In this document: positions 1-17,800 of the stretch, one piece after another
Numbering within the stretch: position 1 is the first letter of the stretch
Layout: each line of letters begins with the position of its first letter
The notes under the pieces: model-generated
Told to the model about the DNA's origin: nothing
Database searches by the model: none
What the model saw: the letters and a program-made list of their open reading frames with translations, nothing else
Assembly: GCA_021613335.1 (NCBI GenBank)
Contig: JAJTWR010000481.1
Location: forward strand, 31,001-95,000
Source: Whitmania pigra
Taxonomy: Eukaryota; Annelida; Clitellata; Hirudinida; Haemopidae
Direction: 5' to 3'
Length of the DNA stretch: 64,000 nt
Translations under genes and position numbers: made by a program

Positions 1-2
1 AT

Positions 3-2438
3 GAGGATGTAACACCTATGAAGTTGAAGATAAGAATTGGAGGCCATAGATTGATGAAGAAAAAGTTTGCTTTGACTAACTCAGCATTAATTCATATTGG
101 ATTTAAGTGATTTGTTTTAATTAAAGGGCGCATAAAAAATTATTTGAATAATTACTAGATTAGTAATAATTAGTAATATTGTTATTCCTTTTAATAATCA
201 ATTTTTGAAAAAAGTTTGTATGGGCATTTTTTACGATATATAATAATAATTTAATAAAAATTATTACAAACTTGCAGAGCACCTTTGATTGAAGAGAATG
301 AAGATGAGATGATGAGTGAAGGGGCCCATTGTTCCATAGAAGAAGGTAATATGAATGACGTCACATTAATAATCACCTCTAATATTGACCATTTATAATT
401 AAATATTGTCATGATGTAACTCCCTATTCTTGTTTAATTAGCTTGACACAGCTTATCACTAAATTATTAAATAAAGCTATTGCAACTGAAAAAATTGAGC
501 AAAACATGAACTATAAATGACATTAGAAGGAATACTTTAATTATCTATTATATAATATTTTTTGGCCAAAGAATTAAAATTTATGATATTAAAATAATGG
601 AACAATAAAATATCGATTTATATGATGAAAAAGATGCTTTTAACTTATCTTCTACATAATAATTTAGCTGTTGTGCACTAATTGAAGTTTTAGTTACACA
701 AGTATATAAATTAAATATTTGATCTTGCTGCCCATGTCTTCACAGAAGTTGTGAATGAAGAATTTGTCATAGACCAGTTGGAAGAGGAACACTTTGAGCC
801 AGATGCTGGTTACTTTGAGGAGATTGTCAACAATCAGGAACAGTACAACGACGATGATGACGAAGGTGACGGTGATGACGACGAAGACGATGACGATGAT
901 GGTGGAGAAAAAGATGAAGAAAATGAAGATAATAATAGCAAAAGAGTTCATAGAAAAAAAGACACAGAATGGGGTGACAAGCTACAAAACTACAAAGATG
1001 ATGAGGAAGATGATGATGAGGATAATGAAAAGAATGAGCATGGAGATGATTTGTCTGATGATGAGAAAAAATGGCTGGATGCCTTGGAATCGGGACAGTT
1101 GAATGAAAATGGGGAAGTCAAAGATTCCGAAAGGTCGAACATAGCTCTTACTGCTCGCCAGGTTAATTCTTGTTAAATTTGTTCAACTTTAATCGATTGA
1201 TTGGTCATGTAACATACCGAATTGTTGTCATTTATCATTAATCTGGCATTTAAGTTGGCATGGCGGACTGCATTCCTTTTTGGCAATGATGAAAGGCATA
1301 GGTCCAATTGTTACGTTTGTAATCCATCGTGCACCATCACGAGGTGCCCTGCTATTTTTGATAGTCTAACTGCCGTCGATGCTTAAGCACGACGAGAACT
1401 GCTATTTAAAAATGCTTGCGAATTCCGCACTTTAGAAATGTTTAGAGATAATTTATCTATTGACTTTAAGGACACTTTGTGAAAATTAATGGACTAAGTT
1501 TATTGGTGAACATTCAGCTTTTAATTAACCTATTGATCTCTGGAATTGCAGAGGGCACTTTTATATGGAGAGAAAATTGAAGAGCTGTTAGAGTTGTCGT
1601 CGAGTTAGAAAATTTCGATGGTCGATTTTATTAAAAAATATTTTGTAATCATTTATTGCATAAAATTCTTAATCTTGCAATGAGGTATTTATACAATTGT
1701 TGTTGTAGTTCAACCTGCAGAAATGACTGAAGAGCAGCTAATGAAGAGGAAGAAGAAGGCTCTGAGAAGAAAGCAATTGGAGGTGGAAAAGACAGAGAGA
1801 GATAAGGTGAGTGTTGATGCCTTACCATGAACTTGCAACAACTCCTAGACAATGAAAACAAATAATTTATTCAAGAAAGAGACTCTCGATAGGTTACTCA
1901 AGAAGCAAGACAGCAGGCTTAAAACATGCAAGGTAGATACAATTTAAATTACTTTATAGGAAATTTATTTGTAAAACATTGTGGGTTGGTTGGTTGTTTA
2001 TTAAACATTGTAAATAATTTGGTATATATAATTGATGTTTGATAATCATAACCTTGGTGTTTAATTGCCCTATTGTTAATTTAATATCATTTTATCAGAA
2101 TCTTCCATTGAAAGACAACCTGGACCACGCTCCTTGCTACAGGTACTCGAACACCTCCGAAGGCATCCGAATATCGGTTCCGGCGGGATTCGAATTTCCG
2201 ATGGAAAAGAGAGTCTTCATCGAGTACGTATGCCCGGATCGATGTAACATTCGTGTAACTTGTGTCGATGTGGTTTTACAGGGCCAGACCGCCAATTAAA
2301 TGTGGCGTCGAAGGTTGTACCAATGACAAGAAATATTCCTGTTCCAGAACAAACATACCTCTGTGCAGTTTGGAGTGTTACAAGAAAAACATGCTTGAAT
2401 CGCCGTACACTGCGCCGATACACTTAGCGACTATTTGA
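3..2438 (+). CDS. INO80B: INO80 complex subunit B (Ies2/PAPA-1 family), 5' truncated by window edge
   Basis: Subunit of the nuclear INO80 chromatin-remodelling complex. Exons read as 3-65, 278-345, 746-1161, 1552-1603, 1709-1806, 1876-1932, 2099-2223 and 2282-2438, all with GT-AG borders and continuous phase. The first exon carries the lysine-rich MKLKIRIGG motif typical of the INO80B N-terminal region. The third is strongly acidic (long D/E runs) and ends in LTARQ, which splices to RALLYGEK to give the PAPA-1 signature LTARQRALL. A basic helix follows (MTEEQLMKRKKKALRRKQ). The last exon encodes a HIT-type zinc finger with paired cysteines (CGVEGC, YSC, LCSLECYKKN). The stop is at 2436-2438 and an AATAAA lies at 2521-2526. 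The start codon and upstream exons are outside the window. The acidic tract is longer than I would expect for a vertebrate homologue. The family call is confident; the first exon boundary is the least sure. Confidence 0.88.
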
Positions 2439-2520
2439 TGATGATCGACATCATTTAATCGGTTTAATTGATATATTGAGTGAAAAGAATGTAATTCAAT
2501 TCAGATTTTTCAATAGGACA

Positions 2521-2526
2521 AATAAA
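2521..2526 (+). terminator. Polyadenylation signal AATAAA of INO80B
   Basis: The canonical hexamer lies 83 bases after the INO80B stop codon, in AT-rich sequence with no competing gene. It is the first AATAAA downstream on the coding strand. Confidence 0.55.
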
Positions 2527-2669
2527 GAAAATTTATTACTTGATTCTTGAGTGCTTTGTTCACATTTGATGGTTTGTAAATTGGTCTCGTTAATTATTTG
2601 CTAGTAATGTAAACGATTTCATAATAAGTGATCGAACGAGTAGCATTTGTTATCCGGTGACTACGACGC

Positions 2670-3422
2670 ATGTGGGAGCCAATCGCGCGAGGGCGCGTGG
2701 AATTCCGTTGTTCAGTAGCTGTCTCCGATCCAACTTTCATCGACGAGGAATTGTCAATGTTTTCTTTTAATGCTTCAAAAGGTAAGGATTTCAGTGTTAT
2801 CAAAGCTTTTGGAAACGATTTGGGGTAAGTTCCTTTTGCTCCGTCGAGGATTAAAATATGCAAAAAAATAATGGGAAATCGATCGTGGGCTTTTTATGGC
2901 CACTCATGTGTTAGTCTTACGTATCCAGAAATTTTATTTAAGTTTCATTTTAATGTCTAATTTCATGAATTTCAACATTGGGTCGGGATTAGTCATCTGT
3001 TGTTTCTTAAAATTTTCGGTAAAATATTAATTATCGTATTTCTGGTAAAGCAGAGACTTTGCTGGATTTGGAGTTATTGAAAATTCTTGTGCAAAAACCA
3101 TTTTTAAGATTCTTTTCAGTGGTGGATCTTTACGACTTTCAGTGAAAGGTAAAAATATCTGAATAAGTCCGAGACATGAATGACAAGAACCGTTTATAGA
3201 CCATTTCCGTCTATTTAGTGTCTTCTCACGGAGTCTATTTAGCGTCTTTGGTTCGTTTCCGCGGTGCATGTATGCATTAAGCTTTATTTGTCGACGTCTC
3301 GGCTGACGTTTTACTCTTTATTAGCAGATCCAGGAACCGCTTTCCTTGCAAATTCTTTCCTTCATCTTTTCCATCATTCATTCTTTGAGTCTTGGAAATT
3401 CGGCTTGAGAAATTCATTTTAG
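2670..3422 (+). CDS. Possible small three-exon gene, unrecognised product (114 aa)
   Basis: The ATG at 2670 is the first after an in-frame stop. Three open segments, 2670-2824, 3054-3148 and 3328-3422, join through consensus borders (GTAAGT donor, CAG acceptors) in matching phase (2, then 1) and end in a TAG. The product starts MWEPIARGRVEF, has a middle part with AGFGVIENSCAKTIFK and a hydrophobic, Phe/His-rich end (FLHLFHHSFFESWKFGLRN). I do not recognise a family and see no signal peptide or clear domain. It begins only 230 bases after INO80B ends. Phase agreement across two introns in AT-rich DNA favours a real gene, but three chance open segments are possible. Confidence 0.35.
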
Positions 3423-6186
3423 TGAATTCAGAGATCGCAGTATGCATTTAATGCCGTCCTTTTCAAATATTGCTATTTCTACTCTTTGTAGTTCAACATT
3501 GCAATATTCAGTTTTTTTAGATTTTTTTTGACTAAAGAACACAGTTATTTATTTATTTAATATTTTTAAATTAATAAATTACTGGAATGTTTTTATTTCC
3601 AGCAAGGATTTTATTATTATTTATTAATGTGCAACCTAATTAAATTTATTAAATAAGATTGTAAAGTTATTTTATTAAAATTATTGTCCATACATCTTGT
3701 TAAATAATACAATAACATTGTAAAACTTAATTATACTTGATACTTATGCAATTATGTAATTGCATTGTAATTGTATATTATATTAATAAGGTATTTAGCC
3801 AATGTTTTGAGTGCCTTAAACATAGAAATGGGTTGTGTCATTGCATATTATTATTATTACAATATATAATATATAATTATCATTATCATTAATAGCTTCA
3901 AATGTAGAATAGAGAAAGGCGGGTTCTTCCAATATCCTGCAATTACGCGGTCAGCACTGGTAATCAGCCACATCTCGTGTCTTCTCGGTCCGGTATTTTC
4001 TTCCTTCATTCATTTTTCAATCAATTATTCCATCGACAATGGTTGATTATTTTTGTTTTACAGTCTTGTTAAGTATAATGTAATAATTTGTCTAAATAGC
4101 TGATAATATTATAATATTCGCCTGCTACCCTTTCATTCAATTCTTCCACGTTCGACTGAAATTTTAAAAACTACTCTTCGCGATTATTGTTATTCGAAGG
4201 CTCTTTTCTGTAAATTGATTATTATTAGATTATTACGAGATTATTATTAGATTATTATGAGATTTCTATAAATTGGTTATTATTGTAGTATCTGGTTTGG
4301 AGAACACTGTTTTGAATTGTGCTTTATTAAATATATTATTATTATTATTTATGTGTTGTTTAACTTTGTCCTATCTCTTATATTAATATTCCAAGGCCCC
4401 ATTTTGCAAAAAGTTTGGAAAAATAAAAAAAATGCTTTTAAACTCGGACCCGGCAACTTCTTGGTCACTTTCCCCTCTACCCCCCTCGGCGGTCCTGGTA
4501 ATGACTAAGTCCCACAGTCATCAAATACCAACTTATCAATCATTTCATGATTATGTAATCATCAACTCCCTGCATTAAACACATTTATTAGCAACAAAGA
4601 TCATGTTACAATTATCTTCATTCATTTTCTAAGACCACACAGTGTTTCTATTTTTAAACCTCTTGAGAAGAAACCAATACCTTTTTATTCTTCTGAATCT
4701 TTTGTGCAAACCGAAACTGGATCATTATTTAATCTTCACTGTTCTGGAAAACCTTGATTTAAATGAAGTAAATGATATGCAAGGCGAAAGAAGAAAATTT
4801 AAGAATCAAAATCAAAGTGAATTATGGGTGAGGGAATGGATGGAATTACGGATAAGTAACTAGATAGATGAATAAATGCATAGATAGATTGAACAAATAC
4901 TGGCCTAGAGTCATTGAAGGAGTTACAAGATTTCACGCTTTTTATTTATTCATCAACCAATTCGTCACGGACTTTCTGTTCTCAACCGACACGACGCAGT
5001 CACCTTTGACCCTGATTCGACCCAAACTTTGACCTTATTCTGTTTGGACATCTGTCGAGCTAGACGGACTAATTCTACAAATGAAGCCTAATTATGTATC
5101 AATGAAGATATCGAGATACAGAGATACCCGAAAGTAATGCAACGTTTAAATTGATAAGAATTTAAGAAATAATCAACTGTTTTAAGTGAACGCTTTCTAA
5201 TGCACATCTTAAATGTCACAAGAATTATTAAATTGATATTATATTACTAAATTAATTATTAGTTAAATAATAATAGCTATTATCTTAATTATTAGCGATC
5301 ACTTATAATTTAATGTTATATGGGTATTAAGGTGTTAGACATTAAAAAAAAATCACTTGTCATTAATAATAACAACAGTAGTGAATGATAATATATTGAC
5401 AATTTACTCACGCAAGACATGCGCACGAAGCGAGCCTTATAAGCGGCAAATCAGTCCTTCTCCGGTTTTATTGTAAAACTCTACGGGCGTATTATTAAAC
5501 ATAGATGCATCAATGATTGCAATGAATTATTAGAATGTCATTTTTTTTATTCGTGGCCGATTCAATTAAAGGTGGGAAATTAAAAAATGGAATTTTAGAA
5601 ATTCAATTTTTACAAATTAAGAAATGTGACACGTTCGCAGATCTCGAACAGAAGAAATATTTCAACAGGTTAGCATTGGAAATTATTAAAAGCAGACCAA
5701 TTTTATTTTCATCCCCTTTTTGTCAGATTTGAATGATCGTGTAAAGAACATAAGTGCCAAACATTGTTTAAAATGTTAAATTGTAATCTATATATTAATT
5801 AACTGTATTTGTAGACGAGAAGATTGTTAAATTAAAGTGTTATTTTATTTCTTTTTATCGATTGCACCTGCGAGTATTTGTTATTATTATAATTAGGTTA
5901 ATTGCAGTTGTCAACGATTCTAAGAGTCATGTAGTCAAAGAATTACGTTTCTGGGAAGCAATTGAGCGATTTTCGATGACGCCGATGACATTATCCGCCG
6001 ACAGAAGGACGATGACGAGTAAGACCGACGGCATACGAGTGAGTGGGTTCTTTTGAAGGGCACTTGTGGAGAGGCGCCTGGAAATAAGTGTGGCTCTTTC
6101 GACTGAAGTGGGGAGCGAAAATAATGCCCCGAGTGTCTTTCGAGTGCGCCTCGCTAGAGGTGACAACTACAAGACCTACAGTCGCC

Positions 6187-6276
6187 ATGGCAACGACTGT
6201 CGCCGGCTTAGGTCGCCAGGGACAAAGAGTCTTTTCTTCAAATCCTCCATCTTACAAGAAGGATTATGACGGATAA
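6187..6276 (+). CDS. Micro-ORF with strong start context (29 aa)
   Basis: A 29-codon ORF begins at an ATG in near-ideal context (gtcgccATGGca) and runs MATTVAGLGRQGQRVF, then to FSSNPPSYKKDYDG and TAA. It sits in a GC-richer island 1.4 kb upstream of the AUTS2-like start codon on the same strand. It could be a short peptide, an upstream ORF in a 5' leader, or chance. No family is recognised. Confidence 0.2.
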   Translation: MATTVAGLGRQGQRVFSSNPPSYKKDYDG

Positions 6277-6792
6277 GCAAAATAAATAAGCGTCAGCCTT
6301 TCCAATCCATGACTTAAGGAGATCGTTATCAGCACCGACTGAGTTTTATTTCTGCCAACTCAATTTTTACTTTTTTATCATCTCTATTGCCACCATTGTT
6401 GCTACTCCTGCTTTAATAGATTGGGTCGATATCATCGTCGTTGTCGTCGTCATCACCTCTGAAGAGAGCGCTTGGAGACTTTCATTTTGCGACTCCCACT
6501 TGAAACTACTTGTATTGGACGACACTCCTTCGAGTACTTAACAGAGCTCCCGCGATGCTCCTCAACTCGTAATCATCGCCATCTTCATCATCTTTGCTCC
6601 CATCATAATCACCACACTACTATCTATCATCGCCGCAGCCATCGCATGTCTACTTACTGTCGCCATGGTAATGGCTGTATGGTAATATTGATTATGATGA
6701 AAAGGTTATAAAAAAGGAAAACACAAGTCGAAGCTCTCACGCCAGCAACATGAACGTGAACGTAGTGGATGTAGTGAGAACGACAGGATGGA

Positions 6793-6847
6793 TGGAATGA
6801 ATGAATGAATGAATGAATGAATGAATGAATGAATGAATGAATGAATG
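6793..6847. repeat. (AATG)n tetranucleotide microsatellite
   Basis: About 13 nearly perfect copies of GAAT/AATG run directly into ATGTGGG. The apparent ORFs across it (SFIHSFIH on the minus strand) are by-products of the repeat. Confidence 0.95.
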
Positions 6848-6924
6848 TGGGATTTCTCGTCTATCGGAGTGGTGCTTCTGACTCGAGTATTATGCACTCC
6901 AATGTGCATTCAATCATTCTCGAG

Positions 6925-7110
<186 letters not shown>

Positions 7111-7654
7111 TATTGTTGTTTTTATTGGTACAGATAATTATAATATTAAGGCATACTGTTGCTACGTCTTTCTCAAGTTAATAATGGTAGAATAATGATA
7201 TTATAATTAACAACAATAATGTTATCGTTATTTATATAGACAAAATAAAGAAAATTATTTGATAATTTGATTTGAAAATGATTAGAGACGAAAGTATGTT
7301 AAGAATGATTATCACTTACTCTGTTCTTCTATTCCTCTTCTGGAAGCCATCCCGAAGGATCTGATCGTAAATAGCCAGGATGTTCAATCCTCTCACCTCG
7401 TCGTCGTCATCTCTCTCCTTTTCACCATACGTCGCCAGTCAAGATCCAACAAGTATGTTGAGCAAAGCATTTGTTTTCACCTCGATTATTGTAACTCATT
7501 AAATAGAACATCATACTGACATTAATAGACTACGTAAAACACTGAAATAATATATTATTAAAACAATTTTTCTTAAATTAGAAAGGAAATGAGGCAAATT
7601 AAAAATATTTATTAGTATTTATTCAACCATTCGATCGTGCTAGAATTTCTGGTC

Positions 7655-13921
<6,267 letters not shown>

Positions 13922-13927
13922 AGTGAC

Positions 13928-13933
13928 AATAAA
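13928..13933 (+). terminator. Polyadenylation signal AATAAA of the AUTS2-like gene
   Basis: The hexamer lies 7 bases after the stop codon of the last exon, implying a very short 3' UTR. It supports 13921 as the true end of the gene. Confidence 0.6.
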
Positions 13934-14893
13934 GTCTTTGAAATATGAGAGCTGTCGCGAATATGTTTGTTTTTTAATGAAATATTGGTTCATGATCTCA
14001 CAATAATAATAAAGAGTTAAAATATTTGACTTCATATTTCAGCAATTAATAAAAGCTACAACATTACATTAACAGCAGTTAAATTTCATTCTCGCATCAA
14101 AAAAGACATGAGCAATGTGCTAAAGACATCTTGAAAGTATAAGTTATGTTGTAACTTACTAAGTGAATTAAATTAATGAAATACCTAAATTCACTACCAA
14201 CATAAATTACTACTAAAATCATTATATTAATTTATTAACAAGTCTGAAACCAGGTAATTTTTTTAAATCAAAAATGCTCCAAAACTACAAAATTTAACAA
14301 AGACCATAAAAAGTCAAGCATTCAAAGTGACAAAATATCATACAAAACATTTGTTAAAATATAAGTACAACATTTAAATTACTTAAATTCTGTTAAGTTG
14401 GACAAATGCAAAATTGTATTAAATTGTGGATGTTTACAAAAACATGGAAGATTGCTTCAATAATAAACATAAATGTGAAACGGAGACACTTTAGTACATT
14501 TACAATGTTAAAGATGATGAAATTAATTAGTCAATTTAAACAAATTATTTTTTTAATGTAAAGTAATTGAGAAAGAACCTCCTAAAAGTAAACCTATTAC
14601 ATCCCAAACTGGAATATAAAAGTAAACTTCTAAACAAGAAAAATCATAATGCTACATGTATTAATTCCATCTCACAACAAAAATGTTAATAAGTTGGTTT
14701 TACATAATTAATGTTTACAATGGGATAAAGTTTTTGTGATATTCAAAATTGGTCAAACCAACTTTGGAAGAAAGTCTCAAAAATAATAAATCACTTCTGA
14801 AAAATCCTAAACAATCTCAAAGACAAATGAAGTCTTTTAAACGGTAAAATGACATCCCAGACTGTTTGCCGTGAAAATCCAGATTTAAATCTG
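13934..14893. other. Convergent intergenic region
   Basis: About 960 bases of AT-rich DNA between the tail-to-tail AUTS2-like (+) and zinc-finger (-) genes. No ORF or structured element is seen. It presumably contains the 3' UTR of the minus-strand gene. Confidence 0.5.
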
Positions 14894-17399
14894 CTACCTC
14901 GACAGGAGTCCGTACTCCATTCCGTCGAAGAGAAGATCGCTTCCGTCGAACCTTTCCAGTTCATTCTTGCCCAGGAAGCTTTCAGGTCCCACCAGATGAT
15001 TGTACTCATGCCTGTGAGGTTAAAACATCATTTGCAACAAATTAGTTAAATAATGAAAATGGAAAAGCTAAATTGAAAGAATTTGCCTTTTATAATTAAT
15101 TTGATTTGAAAGAAATTTTCCAACTTTGAATTTATTTATTAATATATGAGGCTTATAATACAAACACAAAATTAAAGAAATGTGAAAGAAATAATAAGAT
15201 CTCTCAATTAATATAGAGACCATATAATGTCAATAAAGTATTATAATCACAATCCCCATTACTCACTGATGAACTTCCTTCGAATGTTTCTCAAGAACGG
15301 AGGCCCTCATAAACACTTGTCCGCAACCTTGCACCGGGCATCTGCACGGAACGTAATCGACAGCAGTAAATATCGAATCTTTGATAAACGTTACACCCAA
15401 TCATTAACATTAAAATTATTATTATTAGTAATTCAAAAAGAGTGATTGACAAAGAAATAAAAACAAAATGAAGCAGCAACAGAATCTAAGCTCAATCTCA
15501 CCTGAACTGGCTAATCTTGTTTTGTTGGTGGGCTGGTGGAACTAGCCTCTGGCCATGTTTGAGTCTTTGGTGCCTGTAGAGGGTATAACTCCTGTAGAAG
15601 GACAAGCCACACCCCGGGTGCTCGCACGAGTACATCTTTTGACCCGACCTCCTGGCCCTTCGCCCCCGGCCTGAAACAGACAAATCATACCGCCGGTTAA
15701 CTGCACGCGGGAACAAATTGCTTGCGTCGAGTGGGGCACCGCTATATTAGTAGCATCAAATCATTACTATCAGGCTAAGAACTCTCAATTATATTAAAAA
15801 TTTCTGATGTAAACATAAACTGAAGCACAATATCTTATACTGCACAATGATCAACTTTTACACAAATTTTAAATTTTTTCATAAAAACCCTCAACTAGTT
15901 GAATATATCGTGTCGCATCGCATCGAACACCATCCGAACCTGAAACATTCGCTAGAGGTAGTGACCAGAGGACCTCATTACCCAGGCTGCCGTCTCCTGT
16001 TCCCATTCCACCACCAAAAACTGGAAGGTGACTTCTTATCTAAAAATATCACTCAGTAAGCAGAATAACTTTGACAGAATTATTAGTAAAATAACTCACA
16101 GTGACAGTAATACAACTAGTGATATGAAATCTGCAACATCATGTCTAGTACATTTGCAGTGTGATGAGTATTTATTCTGAATTCAAATCATTCAATTGCA
16201 AACACAGAAATACAGTTCACTCCCGCTAAATCTATATTGAAAACACATAGCCTCAACATCAATATAAGTAAGTGATACAATATAAGTAAAAAAACTTTTA
16301 ATATAAATTGGTGTTGTAATGTTGTGCTCAGATATCTGAGATATATCGTTCGATGTTAAAAATCAGATAACAGTAACTTCAACATAATCATAACATCCAA
16401 TAATCATTACTATTCAAATAATTACTATTCAACATTTCCTTCTTCTCCGAGATCACTAGCAAGTGATTAAAATACCTACATCAAGATTGCCAGTCTCCTG
16501 ACTTTCATGAAAGGTTGACATGTCAAACTGAATGTGTTCTGATTCTTCTTTGATAGAGACAGTTGAAGAGTCTTCCACATCAACTGTGGAACCTTCCTTA
16601 TGAATGAGCGACTGGCTCATGCTACACTTTTGTGGAATGTCTCTGAGTGGATCGTCGACAACTTTACCAATTTCTCCTACAAAGTTTTGACCCTGATCGA
16701 TCTCTTCGATGACTTCTGCTCCAGACCTCGCTCTAGCTACCATGCATTCTCGAAGTCTATTTTTCCGACCTCTGCCACATTTCCTTGAAACTTGATGATC
16801 GTGTGGCGCCTGTCCAAATCAAATTTAATATGAGGACGGCCGCAAGTCAATGCCTACGAGCACACCAGAAAGAATATTCACCTCACATGGAATATCTCCT
16901 TGGAGATCAGTTTCTGAGGGATTTGATGGAGCCCTACATGCATATTCATCAAATTTAACCAGATAAACATCCTTGTTATCAAGGGTTATTGCAACCAATC
17001 CCTGAACTTTGATGCCTAGTTCAAAATTGAAGCCATTGCGACAGAGCAACAGCACAGTGTCTCGTAAAAGGACATTTATTTTGTCGGATTCTTCGACATT
17101 CAGATTATTCAGCATTGCCTGGAAACAACAAACTAAATAAACGAACTTTGATTATAAAACTAAGTCTTGTTAATAATCATATGCTGCAAAATTGTTTATC
17201 CCAGATAAAATTTGAGTTATTCATAAATATAATGATCTATCGTTTGTTATATGCAATATTTAATATGTAATTCCTTCTAACCCTAGAATAACATGAAATG
17301 ATCAGTTACGTACATTATTGTCTAAGCAGGCGGTTAACATAATCTTTTAAGCAGCACATTCTGAAAGAATACCTTAAGCAAACTTACAGCTCGACTCAT
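14894..17399 (-). CDS. Two-finger C2H2 zinc-finger protein (322 aa)
   Basis: Likely nuclear DNA- or RNA-binding protein. Exons in coding order: 17388-17399 (MSRA), 16858-17118, 16476-16809, 15502-15670, 15267-15341, 14894-15011; GT-AG throughout, phases match, 323 codons with the stop. The N-terminal region (residues about 5-60) is hydrophobic and probably folded (INVLLRDTVLLLCRNGF, then VQGLVAITLDNKDVYLVKF). The middle is acidic and disordered. Residues about 204 on carry an RGRRARRSGQK basic stretch, then finger 1 (YSCEHPGCGLSFYRSYTLYR, HQRLKH) and finger 2 (FRCPVQGCGQVFMRASVLEK, HSKEVH), both complete C2H2. The second is split across an exon junction. The C-terminus is acidic. I do not place it in a named family. 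The short first exon was chosen because ATG-AGT-CGA-GCT is followed by a perfect GTAAGT donor; otherwise translation could begin at the Met one codon into exon 2. It is head-to-head with CCDC125. Confidence 0.75.
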
Positions 17400-17800
17400 A
17401 GTCCCCAGCTAACCGTAATTCCAACCAGAATGATATAACGTAAACAGAACCAATTCTTTATGAACTAAACCCGAATATCAACAAGCACGAGTGCCGGTTA
17501 AACTAATGGAAACATTATTTAAAGTTATATTATTTTAATTATTGAGCGTATCTCAAAGTAATTAATAAGCTTTAGGGTTTGTCATACTTTACGTCAACTC
17601 AATTCATGTAAGAAAATCTGTGCCCCATAAATTTTTATCCAAATTTTAATTTGTTACAACTAAATATTTTTAAAAAATTTGAAGAGGCGAGTGAAAACTT
17701 TCACGTAAAGTTATCTTACCTTGATTACAGGCATCTGTTTACAATTACGGTTTAACAAACTCGCTGGTTTATGTATCTAGTTTAAGAAAGTTTCGTCATA
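17400..17800. promoter_or_regulatory. Putative bidirectional promoter
   Basis: Four hundred bases separate the start codons of the minus-strand zinc-finger gene (17399) and plus-strand CCDC125 (17801). Both 5' UTRs and promoters must lie here unless upstream non-coding exons exist. No TATA box or CpG-rich core is obvious; the sequence is AT-rich. Confidence 0.45.

Noticed and set aside
4317..4508. ORF including GPILQKVWKNKKNAF...
   Set aside because: No splice context or family resemblance; AT-rich chance ORF.
15847..16059. Extra exon of the zinc-finger gene (minus-strand FLVVEWEQETAAW)
   Set aside because: Its phases do not fit between the flanking exons, and skipping it gives a clean junction (NLDV-GRGRRARR).
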